64,000 nt of DNA from Hexactinellida sp. DTS-2022 (Eukaryota; Porifera; Hexactinellida), in NCBI GenBank assembly GCA_028753945.1, contig JAPNXP010000007.1:248001-312000 (forward strand), written 5' to 3'. Position 1 is the first letter of the stretch, and every line of letters starts with the position of its first letter. Below are positions 52,934 to 63,900 of this stretch, piece after piece. Under the pieces are notes generated by a model that did no database searches, was not told the origin of the DNA, and saw nothing but the letters and a program-made list of their open reading frames with translations. The position numbers and the translations under genes are program-made.

Positions 52934-53125
52934 CAGGGATTTATCCAGGAGCGCGCCATATACCTAGAGGCTATAAATTGGGATATGTTTGCGTTTAGGA
53001 GCGGAAAAACTGCCGAAAGTCCCCATAGAGTAATACAAAACTAACCTTTTAGGCGTACAAAATTCATTCTCTAGTGACCTTAGGAAAGTTAGGAGTGTTC
53101 AATTCTACTCCTGTATAATACCCTG
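52934..53125. mobile_element. Complete 192-bp hAT-type element
   Basis: The ends CAGGGATTTATCCAGGAG and CTCCTGTATAATACCCTG are inverted and flanked by a perfect 8-bp duplication ATTATAAC (52926-52933, 53126-53133). It defines the true ends of the widespread CCAGGAGCGCG family in this window. Confidence 0.9.
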
Positions 53126-53253
53126 ATTATAACACATCTCTTTTGATATTTTGTTTACTTATATGAGGGATACATACTTACGTTATGGGGTAAAATTTAG
53201 GATTTAAATCTTGGAATTGTAAATTTCTATCAACAGGCCCTTGTTAGCACACT

Positions 53254-53418
53254 ACAGTGGAACCTCGTTAGTACGAATACCAGGGGACCGTAAAAACGCG
53301 TTCGTCTTATCCGGATGTCGTATTGAAAAGCCTTTGAAGGGGACTGAAATAGTGTTCGTATTAATTAATTAACCGGAATTTCCTATTATCCGTGTCCGTA
53401 CTAACGAGGTTTTACCGT
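53254..53418. mobile_element. Pogo-like MITE, CAGTGGAACCTCGTTAGTACG family
   Basis: The ends CAGTGGAACCTCGTTAGTAC and GTACTAACGAGGTTTTACCG are inverted, with the right terminal bases mutated. Confidence 0.7.
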
Positions 53419-54655
53419 ATTAAGTATTGTCTGTAATTACCAATTTATCATGTTTCACCATATGTCCTATAACATCGTGTAATCACATTATGAACTCGAG
53501 TAATACAATACCATATAATGTATAGTAGCTCTATTCATCGATTATGTGTTAACTCGAATTGTCAGACAGTTCAATAGTAACACAAACTCTCTTTTATGAC
53601 AGAAGATAATACAATATACTATATCTTTAATTTTATTTATAAAGAATTCAAATATAAATTATTTATATTTTTAAATTAAATACAATAATTACTCACTGAG
53701 GATTGTCTCCAAATTCGTCCCAAAAGTTAACATAACAAACGAGTACAATAAATAATAATTTTAGTCTAATAAAACTCCTTTGTATTTATATAAATCACCT
53801 TCTATTGTTGAGTGCATACACCTTTTCTACTAAGTATAAATTAAATTCCAATTCTTTCAACTATGTTGCCTTAATTAATATTTATAATTTATTCTTTTGA
53901 AATTGAAGTTAAACAATGATCCTCTGTAATACGAAATGCCAAAGTGTACTTATAGTTACTATTCAATATAACTTGGGACTTGAATATCGGTACATTTGAT
54001 CCCTTAGGGGTTAATTATAATATCGTTAATAGACACCACATAAGGATTAAAAGGCTTTGAAGGGAAAAACTTAGTTCTGATTACTTGTGTAAACAGTAAA
54101 TAAGGTGCCTCCAAAGATCTTTAGGATATTGGGTATTTTCAACCCCCAAAAGCAAAGATTATACTGTTATTTGCATTAACTGTTACTATAGTTACTTAAT
54201 TCAGGTAGAATAAATCCTATACATTAAACACCCTTGCATACCAAAGGAATTATTTAATATCAACCACCAACACCTTTTATAGTGTAATTTACAAGCATTA
54301 TTCACCAAAATTCACCTTTGCAAATGCGGGTTTTATATTGAAAAGGTGTGGCCGATATTATATATGTATAAGCAAGCCCTTAAAATTGAACCTAAACACT
54401 CGTAAAGAAGAGTCTTTTAGTTCCTATGTTAGTTCCATATAGAGAGGTGTTACTTTATATACTTATCTACACAATAGGATGTCATTAGAAAAGTGAGTGA
54501 CAATTGTATTTCGTAATAAATCTAAAAACAATACTGTAAAAGGTTGTATAAGAAGCCAGGAGCAAAGCAAACTATCGAACTCCGAAGTTCTAAAGAAGTG
54601 AGTAATCTGGAACTATATAAAGAAGGTACTTTCGCGATTTATAACAAATTGGAAA

Positions 54656-55699
54656 ATGATGAATTCAACAGTTTTCAAGATAATATTTGTGATTTCAAGT
54701 CTTGTCACCATAAATGGGAAAAACTACATTGATATCGACTTGGAACAAATGCGACCAAAATACGTACAAAACCTTGGAATAATGCCAAACCCAGATTCCT
54801 ATCTTCATATATACGCTTTGCCTGTTGGTGATGGTGATGCGACAATAATACAATGTCCAGGGGGCGAACTGATTATTATAGACATGGGCACAAATAATGA
54901 AGGGGCAGGTTGGTCTTCTTATCAAGTTAAAACTTGGATGGGAAATAATGTTGACCTCGTAAGCACGATTATTGTCACAAAAGGAAGTGCTGATCATTAC
55001 AATTATATCCCATATGTCTTTCAGTATAATATGAACATAAATCGTATTATTTTAGGTGGAAAACAAGATGATTATTCAAGTGAGACTTTCACAACCTGGA
55101 TTAATCAAAGAACTCACGTTTTGGAATATGTTAACGGTCAAGAACCCTGTATTACAAATTGTAAAACAGATCCCCCTATGTGTCAGGGGAAAAATGGCAC
55201 GCTTAAATTCAGGTTTTTAGGCGCAAATTTAGGATCAGATGCAGATGGCAGAAGTTTGTTGTTACAACTGACAGCTAGAAATGGCGCGTTTAAAATGTTT
55301 TTCCCGGGCGATTTTGAAGGCACTGACATTGAAAATTTAGTTATGAATGAATGGATTTGGATGGGAGAAACAATTCAATCGACTCACTACAAAATATCAA
55401 ATCGAGGACTTGGTCAGAAATCGAACAGTTATGAATTTTTGAAAGCTATAAACCCTAAATACGCTTTTACAAGTAGTAAGTATCCTAGTAAATACAGTGG
55501 CCCAGAATGTTCTACTATAACTCGTTTGCTCACATTAGGATCTATAGGGAAACGAAGTCGATCTGGAAACTATGCTTGTTTTAATTCCAATGCAAATGCT
55601 ATTATGCAATATACAAGTTGGGTATATGACATATACACTACATCTCCCTATCCCAATCAAAGCGAGATTCTACAAATTGATGTCCCTATATATTCATAA
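54656..55699 (+). CDS. Secreted metallo-beta-lactamase-fold protein, ComEC-like, degraded metal site
   Basis: Single-exon gene for 347 residues with a signal peptide (FKIIFVISSLVTING, residues 1-21). The fold is recognisable from HIYALPVGDGDATIIQCPGG, LIIIDMGTN, FPGDFEG and the ComEC-type C-terminal block (STHYKISNRG, then EFLKAINPKYAFTSS). In active enzymes the first metal loop is HxHxDH; here it reads VTKGSADHYNY, so the first two ligands are K and S while Asp and His of DH remain. The later Asp (PGDF) and His (THYK) are kept. Catalysis with two metals is therefore doubtful, and a binding or one-metal role is possible. Bacterial-like family and lack of introns make horizontal origin possible but unproven. 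Either of two adjacent ATGs could serve. Confidence 0.82.
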   Translation: MMNSTVFKIIFVISSLVTINGKNYIDIDLEQMRPKYVQNLGIMPNPDSYLHIYALPVGDGDATIIQCPGGELIIIDMGTNNEGAGWSSYQVKTWMGNNVDLVSTIIVTKGSADHYNYIPYVFQYNMNINRIILGGKQDDYSSETFTTWINQRTHVLEYVNGQEPCITNCKTDPPMCQGKNGTLKFRFLGANLGSDADGRSLLLQLTARNGAFKMFFPGDFEGTDIENLVMNEWIWMGETIQSTHYKISNRGLGQKSNSYEFLKAINPKYAFTSSKYPSKYSGPECSTITRLLTLGSIGKRSRSGNYACFNSNANAIMQYTSWVYDIYTTSPYPNQSEILQIDVPIYS

Positions 55700-57453
55700 A
55701 TTCACACCCTTTCATTGCATTATTTTTGATACTATATATAGTTATATGTTGTTGAGTGAATTAGAACTTACTACCTTAAATATAATAAATTTAACACTTG
55801 ATGTTTCCGGGATTGTTTATTTAAACTGGCTTTTGAGGTTGTTTATTTATTGTTGGTTGTAAATATGTTTAGATTTACTAAAGGGTATTTGTTTATATAC
55901 ATAAAAGATGCTCCAAATAATAATAATAATAATTGTTTATGTTAAATTTAAATAATCAAACTATTTAAGTCTATTTTACCAATCAATTCAAACGATTATT
56001 TGAGTTCCTATTTAACAATTCCAATTTGTTAACTAATTACAATAATATTTGTTTACATTAAGTTAAATTTATTTTGGTAGAACAAAATATTTGCCCCCTA
56101 GGGGTCAAAATTGTCCCCTAAACATATGCTAACTATTCTAATTGACTTTCATTAGCAAACATATTAATTAACTTTACTAATGCCAGATGTTTGACTGCCG
56201 CATTTATATAGGGATTCCCAACCAATAGAAATAGACAAAGGAATTAGGTCTACCATATGGTCGCTTTACAATATAAAGTTATTGATAGAGCAAAATTGTA
56301 TTTCCTTTGTCAAAGAGACAATACGGTTGACAATTTTATTAATTAAACAACCAAACTGTAGTCCGAGAAAATACGTCATTTTGACAATGAAATTGCTCTA
56401 TGGGAGCAGCCTTGAAATGTTATTTACAAGAAATGAAGTCAATTACTATTAATCGCTTTAAGATAAGCAGAATTCTAATAAATTGGAGGTCCCGATGAGT
56501 GCTGAACAATGGTATAGCCAGCTTTTCAAATCAGGCTTCGATCGAACTGAAATATTATGAAACCCTTGCTTACTACAACCCAGCATATTGAGAACATATG
56601 GCTAGTATGAACTCTGATAAGATTGTACCACACAATAGATTTATATTATAATAATTGAATGCTAGCAATTTAAGCACAATTTCTAACAAATGTTAATTAA
56701 CGTTTCCAAAATAGGTGCGCGTTATGAGTAATATGCTTTATGATTACGTTAGCCAATTAAAAGTAGTTCTGGTTAATAGGAATTGCAGTTTATATGTAAA
56801 GTGAAATCTCTTTATAGGGACACCAAGGTAAATGCAATTGTAAATTATTGAGGTGCGAGTATAGTAGATTCTGTTAATAGGAACACCAGGGGACCGTCTT
56901 AATATGTTCGTATTATCTGGAATTCGTATTAACCGGAGTCACTTGCATGCATTTGTATAGGCTAGGGGGATTAAATTTTGTTCGCATTATCCAATGTTAG
57001 GTATTAATGAGCGTTTACTGTATTTGTAGGGAATTTGGTACTTTTAAAGCGTTATTTATAAGATGTTCCTTATAAAATTTTAATGTGTTAATAGAACCAT
57101 CAGTTAAGTGGGTCAAACAACCCTAGTGACTAATTAAGGTGAATCGATTGTAAATCTATCATTATATATGCTCTAATGCATATTAATGACATTTCATTCA
57201 ATGAAAAATATGCTAAAATACGCGCTAAAAAAGTATGCTTATTAATTTTCCCTTATATAAACTAGAGTTTAAGTTAAGTAAAGGTATTTATTATATTATT
57301 TCCATTCTAATTCATTCAATAAAATAACTTTTAAGGATACAGAGAGATTGACAGGAAAGATATAGTGAGTTTACAAGGAAATAATATACAACGAAATTTC
57401 TTATTTTACAGTACAAAATAATAGATAGATTAGTAGAAATCATTTTTTGAAAT
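55700..57453. other. Spacer between the MBL-fold gene and GRIPAP1
   Basis: The 3' ends of the two genes face each other. Mainly unique AT-rich sequence, with one short MITE of the CAGTAGATTCTGTTAATAGG family near 56865-57023. No gene seen. Confidence 0.55.
55784..55789 (+). terminator. Candidate poly(A) signal of the MBL-fold gene
   Basis: AATAAA 85 bases after the stop codon. Confidence 0.4.
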
Positions 57454-59700
57454 CTAATTTTCATTTTGGTCACTCCCTTGTTGAGAGAGACGTGCTTCTA
57501 TTTCAACCATTTGAGTTGTCAGTGATTCTAAATTATCTTTCAAATAAATATTCTTTGTCATTTCTTCTTCCAAAGCTCTTTGCACTTTCCGAAAAGATTC
57601 GTCCTTGTATTCATCATCTTCTGGTATGACAAAATTCAAAAGTTTTCTCGAAACAGATTTTGAAGGTGTTGGTGATGTTATTTTAGGATTTAAGTCTGCT
57701 TTATGACTCACAACATATGTCTTAATTATGGTTTCCTTTCGTAGCAAATCGTCGTTAAGTGCTATGTTTGAATCCTCTAAATGACTACACTTTTCTTCAA
57801 GAACCCATTTTTGTTGTTGAACTGAAGTTAGTCTGTCGATAAGATCTTTTGTTTCCTCTTGCAGTGGCGTTTCAAGGTTATTAAGTGTCCAATTTGAGAT
57901 CGATTTATTCCATGAAAGGGAACTGTCGCAATTTCGACCGATCGATCCTGATTCTTGGTCGTCGCCCCCTTGACTTTCATTGAAACTAGTTTGTTTAAGA
58001 TCGTTCATCTGTTCGGTTATTTTTTGGGATCGCTTTTGCTCTTGTTGTAGTTGTTTCTTTAGCTCTTTTATCATGAGAAGATTCTTCCTTTCACCGATTT
58101 TAAAACTCAATTTCAGCTCTTCTTTTTCTTGGCCGAATTTGAGGATAAATCTTTCCTTTTCATCAACTCTTTGTGTGAGTTTTTCGATCTCTTCTTGATG
58201 TCTGGATATCTCAGTTGAATGAGTCAACTGCAGTTTTTCAATTTCAGCTTCTAGCAGCTCCCTATTTTCAGAAATTCCGTTTTGTAAAGAAGCGACTTGA
58301 CCTTCCAGATCAGTTCTTTGTGTCTCCAGTTTTTTAACAGTCCTCTCCTGATTCAATCTGTCTTCTAGTTGGATTTTAAGATCTCTGATTTGTGTTTCCA
58401 AAAGGGTTCTCTCCTCTTGGTGGTTAGAAATTGCATCATCATGAATCCTATTTTTATCATGTAGTTTTAGTAAAAGTTCCTCTGTTCTTTTTTGGTTCTC
58501 GATTGATTGTTCGTCCAACATATTCTTTCGATTGTCAGCTATTTTCTTGTTGTTAGAACTTTCACTTTTTAGTGACTCTAGTTCAGTTTTCGCTTCGTTT
58601 AGCTGCGTTTCTAATAAACCCATTTTATCGTTTGATTCCTTCATCTGGTCCTGGAGAGTTTGGTTTTCTTCCCCACATTCGATTAGATTTTGTCGCAATT
58701 TCGCCGTGTGTTCGCTTGTATTTTTGAGCTTCTCTTCAATTGTAGATTTTTGGTTGTGCAAAGCTACAATTGCTTCGTTTTCCTTTCGAGAATCTTTTTG
58801 AAGTTTTTGATGTTCGTTTCTCAAAGTTTCGAATTCCTTTACGGTTTCAGGATTTACAAGTGAAACTTTAGTTCGCATAGTTTCAATTTCATGTTCCAAG
58901 TTGTTTATTTTGGCGCCAGATTCGAGATAAGTTTGGTTATATTTCTGTTCTGCTTCGTCGAATTTTGTTCGCGAAATTTCAAATTCCTTTTGAACATTCT
59001 GTAACTGTGTTTGATCATATCCAATTTTCGTTTTATGTTCGTATTGAATTAGTTCCTTTTCTTTTTGCAGTGTTTTTATTAATTCCTGTTTATGTTCAGT
59101 TTTCAGTTCTAATTGCTTTACTTGTTCCTTTAGTTGTGTGATTGTATCCTCCGAACTTATCGTGCTTTCAGAAAGTTGTTTGTTTAGAAGTTTTATTTGT
59201 TCTGTTTGTGTTGCCACTTTCAAATCCAATTCCGGATTACCAGTTTCCCCTGGCTCACTATCTTTCCGAAATGAAGATTTTAAAACGGAATTTTCTGCCA
59301 TCAAAGCTTGTAATTCTTCTCTGAGATTCATAACATCTTCGCTAGGCATTCGATCACCTTTTTCAATTGTCTTTTTCAACCTATCATTTTCTTCTACGGC
59401 CATTGTTAATTCATTCAATAATGTTTGATTTTGTTGTGCCGCATTTTCCTCAAATGCTTTTACAGTATTATGTAGTCTGTCATTCTCATCCTGCATTAAC
59501 TGTACATCTCGAGCTTTCTTACTACGGCTAATTGCTCTGTTCGCTCGTTCACACTCTCTCTCAAGAAAAACACATTTGTCTTTCAAATTTTTATAATCCT
59601 CTGAAACCCGTACCAATTTATCTTTTAAATCGTAATTTTCAGTTCTCAGTTCAATAAGACTAGCTTGCATTCGCAAAAGCTCTTCATCTTTCACATCCAT
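57454..59700 (-). CDS. GRIPAP1: GRIPAP1/GRASP-1-like coiled-coil protein, intronless
   Basis: Orthologue of GRIP1-associated protein 1, a Rab4 effector of recycling endosomes in vertebrates. The protein has 748 residues (human about 840) and is nearly all coiled coil. The N-terminus matches the family closely: ELLRMQASLIELRTENYDLK, then FLERECERANRAISRSKKAR and LLNELT (human EFQRMQAQLLELRTNNYQLS, AQKALSKSKKAQ, LMAEFS). Near residues 620-665, QQQKWVLEEKCSHLEDSNIA and LLRKETIIKTYV match the human QEKWMLEEKVKHLE...LCRKSAIIETYV. The end ALEEEMTKNIYLKDNLESLT matches [20 protein letters not shown]. The middle is variable coiled coil. It is a single exon, in contrast to the intron-rich neighbours, suggesting intron loss or retroposition; the frame is intact. 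Confidence 0.9.
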   Translation of the reverse strand: MDVKDEELLRMQASLIELRTENYDLKDKLVRVSEDYKNLKDKCVFLERECERANRAISRSKKARDVQLMQDENDRLHNTVKAFEENAAQQNQTLLNELTMAVEENDRLKKTIEKGDRMPSEDVMNLREELQALMAENSVLKSSFRKDSEPGETGNPELDLKVATQTEQIKLLNKQLSESTISSEDTITQLKEQVKQLELKTEHKQELIKTLQKEKELIQYEHKTKIGYDQTQLQNVQKEFEISRTKFDEAEQKYNQTYLESGAKINNLEHEIETMRTKVSLVNPETVKEFETLRNEHQKLQKDSRKENEAIVALHNQKSTIEEKLKNTSEHTAKLRQNLIECGEENQTLQDQMKESNDKMGLLETQLNEAKTELESLKSESSNNKKIADNRKNMLDEQSIENQKRTEELLLKLHDKNRIHDDAISNHQEERTLLETQIRDLKIQLEDRLNQERTVKKLETQRTDLEGQVASLQNGISENRELLEAEIEKLQLTHSTEISRHQEEIEKLTQRVDEKERFILKFGQEKEELKLSFKIGERKNLLMIKELKKQLQQEQKRSQKITEQMNDLKQTSFNESQGGDDQESGSIGRNCDSSLSWNKSISNWTLNNLETPLQEETKDLIDRLTSVQQQKWVLEEKCSHLEDSNIALNDDLLRKETIIKTYVVSHKADLNPKITSPTPSKSVSRKLLNFVIPEDDEYKDESFRKVQRALEEEMTKNIYLKDNLESLTTQMVEIEARLSQQGSDQNEN

Positions 59701-60930
59701 TGAGTCACAACCGAATTATGAAACAGGATAGTGACTAGTGTATAAGACAATGGATATATTATTCAATTTAGAGATAACTTATACAGCTTTCTATACAACT
59801 TCTATCCACAGTAAGCTCTCCCCAATAATAACATGGGATACCCTAATTATGTGCTAGTTTCCTTCTGAATTTAACAGGTTCACTAATTTTCCCCAAACGT
59901 TTACCGCATTCTAGATAGCTTAATTTCTTCCAAGTGTCCAAACCAAATTAGTGACAAAGATATTAAGAACTTTTCAAATGAGACACTTTTTGGTGGCACC
60001 CCCGAAGGATAAAAATACCAACATTTCGATTGATACACGAATTACGTAGGTGGTATAATCCCGTTTTCTGTCTAGTGGTATGTCAAAGAATATGGAACTC
60101 AATACTGAGTAACAAATTCTTTTATAGGACCATTGATTTTATCATGTTTTTTATAAAAAATTTGAATAGGAACAAATCCTCTGATTATAATTTTAGTTCC
60201 ATAGGATTGCATTAACTAAGCCCAATCACTTTGAAGTCTCATTTTATGACACAATTCATGCCCCTGGCCGATAGTAACAAATTAATTATAGATTTTGTCG
60301 CTAATGTGAACCCCAAGGGACTGAATTTGTGTCATAAAATAATACTTCAAAGTGATTGGGTTTAATTAATACAATCCTATGGAACTTAAATTGTAATCAG
60401 AGGATTTGTTTGTAAAATAGGTTCACATAAGCAACACTGAGTGAACAACTTTGTTAGAAAAGTTGTTCACAATACTCTCGTTAGTAGGAACACCAGGGGA
60501 CCATCGAAATTTGTTCGCCTTATCCGAATTTGTATTAACAGGTGTCAATAAGTTTAAAAGGCTTTGAAGGGGATCGACCAATGTATAGTAGACTCTCATT
60601 AGTATAATAGTTATGGTCCCCTTCAAAGCCTTATAATACTTATTGATACCTGTTAATACAAATTTCGGGTAAGGCGAACAAATTTCGATGTTCCCCTGGT
60701 GTTCCTACTAACGAGATAAGAGAGTCTACTGTCAACAACAACAACAACACCCCATATAAACAAATAAATACACAGATATATTAATAGATACTCCTACAAA
60801 TAATAAAAATAAAATATAAGTTATACAGATACAAATGGGAAGTCTCTAAGAATTGACAAAATAAATTAGAGAGAGTTTCTCCTAATGCTATATTAGTTAG
60901 AATAATAATATACGTAGAAATTAAGGGTGA
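59701..60930. other. Spacer between GRIPAP1 and the talin 3' end
   Basis: The upstream region of GRIPAP1 and the downstream region of talin. It contains a long foldback (60171-60410) and head-to-head pogo-like MITE copies (about 60470-60731). No gene seen. Confidence 0.55.
60171..60410. mobile_element. Foldback MITE with about 90-bp inverted arms
   Basis: The left arm (ACAAATCCTCTGATTATAAT ... CCAATCACTTTGAAGT ... TTATGACACAATTCA) is mirrored by the right arm (TGAATTTGTGTCATAAAATA ... ACTTCAAAGTGATTGG ... AATCAGAGGATTTGT). The loop is about 70 bp. No ORF. Confidence 0.75.
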
Positions 60931-63900
60931 TTAGTATTGAGGTTTGATGTCCTTCCGGTAATGTTTTATATTTTGTAGAGCGCTTCGTGCTGCTTCTAAC
61001 TCACGTTCCTTTTTCGCGATTTCGGACATCATTTCGAGTTCCTTTTTGAACGCATCACGGTCCCCATGGGGGTTATCCGGATCGGAAGCATCACCCATAG
61101 TCAATTTAGCTTCTAGGGCTGCCTCAACCAAACTATCCGTCGCTTTTTTAACGGCTAAACCTGCGCGACGTAAACGTAGGTTCGTCTCGGAATTGGGATC
61201 AGCTTTCACACGGCATGCCATTAATAACTGTGCGGTATGTTTAGCAATAGATTTAGCAGATGCAACTAGTCTATCCTGATTTTCAGGCATTGTACTAGTT
61301 ACACAAGCATTTGCTGATTCACACAACTCAGAAGTGGAACGTGCCACTTGTTTAGCAGCAGACACCAACCCTTCTGACCAAATGCTATTCTCATCACCGT
61401 AACCTGATTTCATTCTACCCTGTTTCACCAACTCATGTTGTGCATCGGTTGCAGCCTGTACCAAAGCACGCGTGGCTCGGGCTATCGCTTTCGCCGCGTG
61501 TAATATGGCCTCTTCGAACTTCATTTCCCCACTCAGCTCCGGGAGATCTCGTGCTATGGGCCTCGCCTCCGCTAGCTTCTTAGCTGCCATGTCGATTGCA
61601 GCGGCAGCCAGGAGCAGCTCACGCTCCGCTAGAACGGCCGGGTTGTCCGGGTGCGCGTACCCGAGGTACTCCTTAACCGCCTCCGCTACCTATAGTAGAG
61701 TATAGACAGGGAATAGCATAAGGATAGCATACAAGGGAAAGGAACTTTTCCAATAATAACTCCTTGATTGTGTTTCGTATGTACAATCAAGGAGTTATTC
61801 AGGAGCGCGAGACGCTCCTTTCGGAGCATGATTTTTATGGACCCCTGGTAGTACAAAGTATAGACAGGGAATAGCGTAGGGATCGTATAAACGTGAAAGT
61901 AATCAAATTTGTTATAGACAGTCCGATCGTAAAACTGTACCTAGAGGGACAGTAGAGCATAGATAAACTTCAACTTTTTATACAAAAGTTTTTGAAAGGA
62001 ACTTTTCTAGGCACACGAAATTCGAGAGATGCTCCCATAGACTTATTATAAAATTAGTAATTTTGGCTTATGTGAGCGATCTCAAACTCACTCTAAGCAC
62101 GCATAAAATTTTGATAGAATGATAAGCTGATTAGGGTTAAAAAATAGCTTTCAGAGTCCCCAGAATGTCTTTGGCAAGAATTTGTTTTGAATTTTATTTC
62201 TCGATGATGGATTTTGACAAGTTGGCCATTGTATTCGAAACGAAAAGATAGGGTCACAAAGGAAAAAGTTTGAATACCCTGGCAGTATAGCATAGCAACC
62301 ATATGGTATATAGGAATGCCTTAGGATTAACTAGATTAGTACAGTACCTGTACTAGCTCTGAGATACTATGAGCAACATCATGTGATAAAGTTCTAAGCA
62401 TCATTTGAGAATCCTTTTTCCCTGTCCCTGTCTTTACAAACTCCAGTAGAGCTGTGTAGTGTACAGCAGCGTCTCTACCGCTCTGCTGACACCTCAGCTT
62501 AAGATCCGCATTCTCTATATCCTGTGCCACAGACTTAACAATAGGTAGGAGACTCGTAACTGCATTACGACCGTCATTAGCCGCTGCTGTTAATTCCTCC
62601 TGCTTCTGGGATCCTAGAGGATAGGGGTAATGGTATTAGGTGTTTGTTTGTGTTTGTTAGGTTGTTTGTTGGTTGGTTGTTGTTTGGTTGTTTGTTGTTT
62701 GTGTGCCTCTTTGTTTGTTTGTGTGCCTCTTTGTTTGTTAGTTTGTTTGTTTGGTTGTTTGTTTATTTGTTTGTTTATTTGTTTGTTTATTTGTTTGTTT
62801 ATTTGTTTGTTTATTTGTTTGTTTGTTTGTTTGGTTGTTTGGTTGTGTGCCTGTTTGGTTGCTTGCTTGTTTATCTATTTGCTTGTTCATTTGTTCATTC
62901 ATTTGTTCATTCATTTGTTTGTTTGTGTATGTTTGGCCATTCATTTGTTTGTCTGTGTATGTTTGTTTGTTTGTTTGTTTGTTTGTTTGTTTATTTATTT
63001 GTATCGGTAAATGTCTGTCTGTTTGATTGTATTTATATCCAGATGTTGTTGTTGTTGTTGTTGTTGTTGTTTACTAACCAGGCAGCACTGCTCTAGCTGT
63101 CCTCGCGGTTGCCTTTGTCAGTTCCTTGGAACAGTTCAGCATTTCCTCGGGGGACCCCCTCTTATTAGACGGGGCCCTAGACTCATACTCTATCATACAT
63201 TGGTTGATAGCTTCAATAGCGGTCTCCAGCGCTCTCTGGCTGCGGCCTGCTTCGTCCTCAACACTTGTTATTGTCTTCATTAGTGACGTCACACTCGTGA
63301 CCATGCTCTTAGCGGCATCCTAAGGGGAATGTACTAGTCAGGTCTGCTTATGTGAACAGTTATTCGTCTGCTAATGTGAACTTTTGTATTATGAACAAGA
63401 CCATCGTTTTACTACAGTCAACTCTCGTTATAACGAAGAGCTTGGGATCTGTAAATTCCTTCGTTATATGCGGATAGTAATTAATGCATTTAGTGCTCTG
63501 GGGGGAAATTTCCATTTCGTTCTAACCGACTTCGTTATATCCGATTTGGTTATAACGGGATTTTACTGTATTATGCATTCAACTCAAGGATGTATTCTGG
63601 AGCGCGAGAAGCTCCTTTTGGAGTATGATTTTCTGGAAAAACTTTAATTAGAGCGGAAAATTTGTAATCTTCTCCTATACCGCAATTATTAGGCGTATTA
63701 AATTGCATCAGAGCAGGATTAGGAGCGTATATACAAATGGCTGTATAATACACTACATTCTACTATCGTTATAACGTGAGTTCACTGTACATAGGACATA
63801 GCACTCTACAGTACCTTTAGCTTTAGCATCTGTGTATCGGTCCTACTCCTCCCGCTTGCGTTCTTGGTTGCCTCTAGGAGGGTCCCCATTGCGATGGCCA

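Larger units (their letters stand above)
52797..54655. other. Spacer between LRR-EGF gene G and the MBL-fold gene
   Basis: Holds the 3' flank of G, the complete hAT element 52934-53125, a pogo-like MITE (53254-53418), a fragment of the TCGGCCAACACC family (54265-54360), and AT-rich DNA. No convincing gene. Confidence 0.6.

Noticed and set aside
54544-54732. 62-codon frame overlapping the start of the MBL-fold gene
   Set aside because: Different frame, no recognisable features, and the MBL gene with its signal peptide explains the region; at best an upstream ORF.
62630-63096. Long cysteine/leucine/phenylalanine-rich open frames
   Set aside because: Translation of a GTTT microsatellite within a talin intron; open in several frames.
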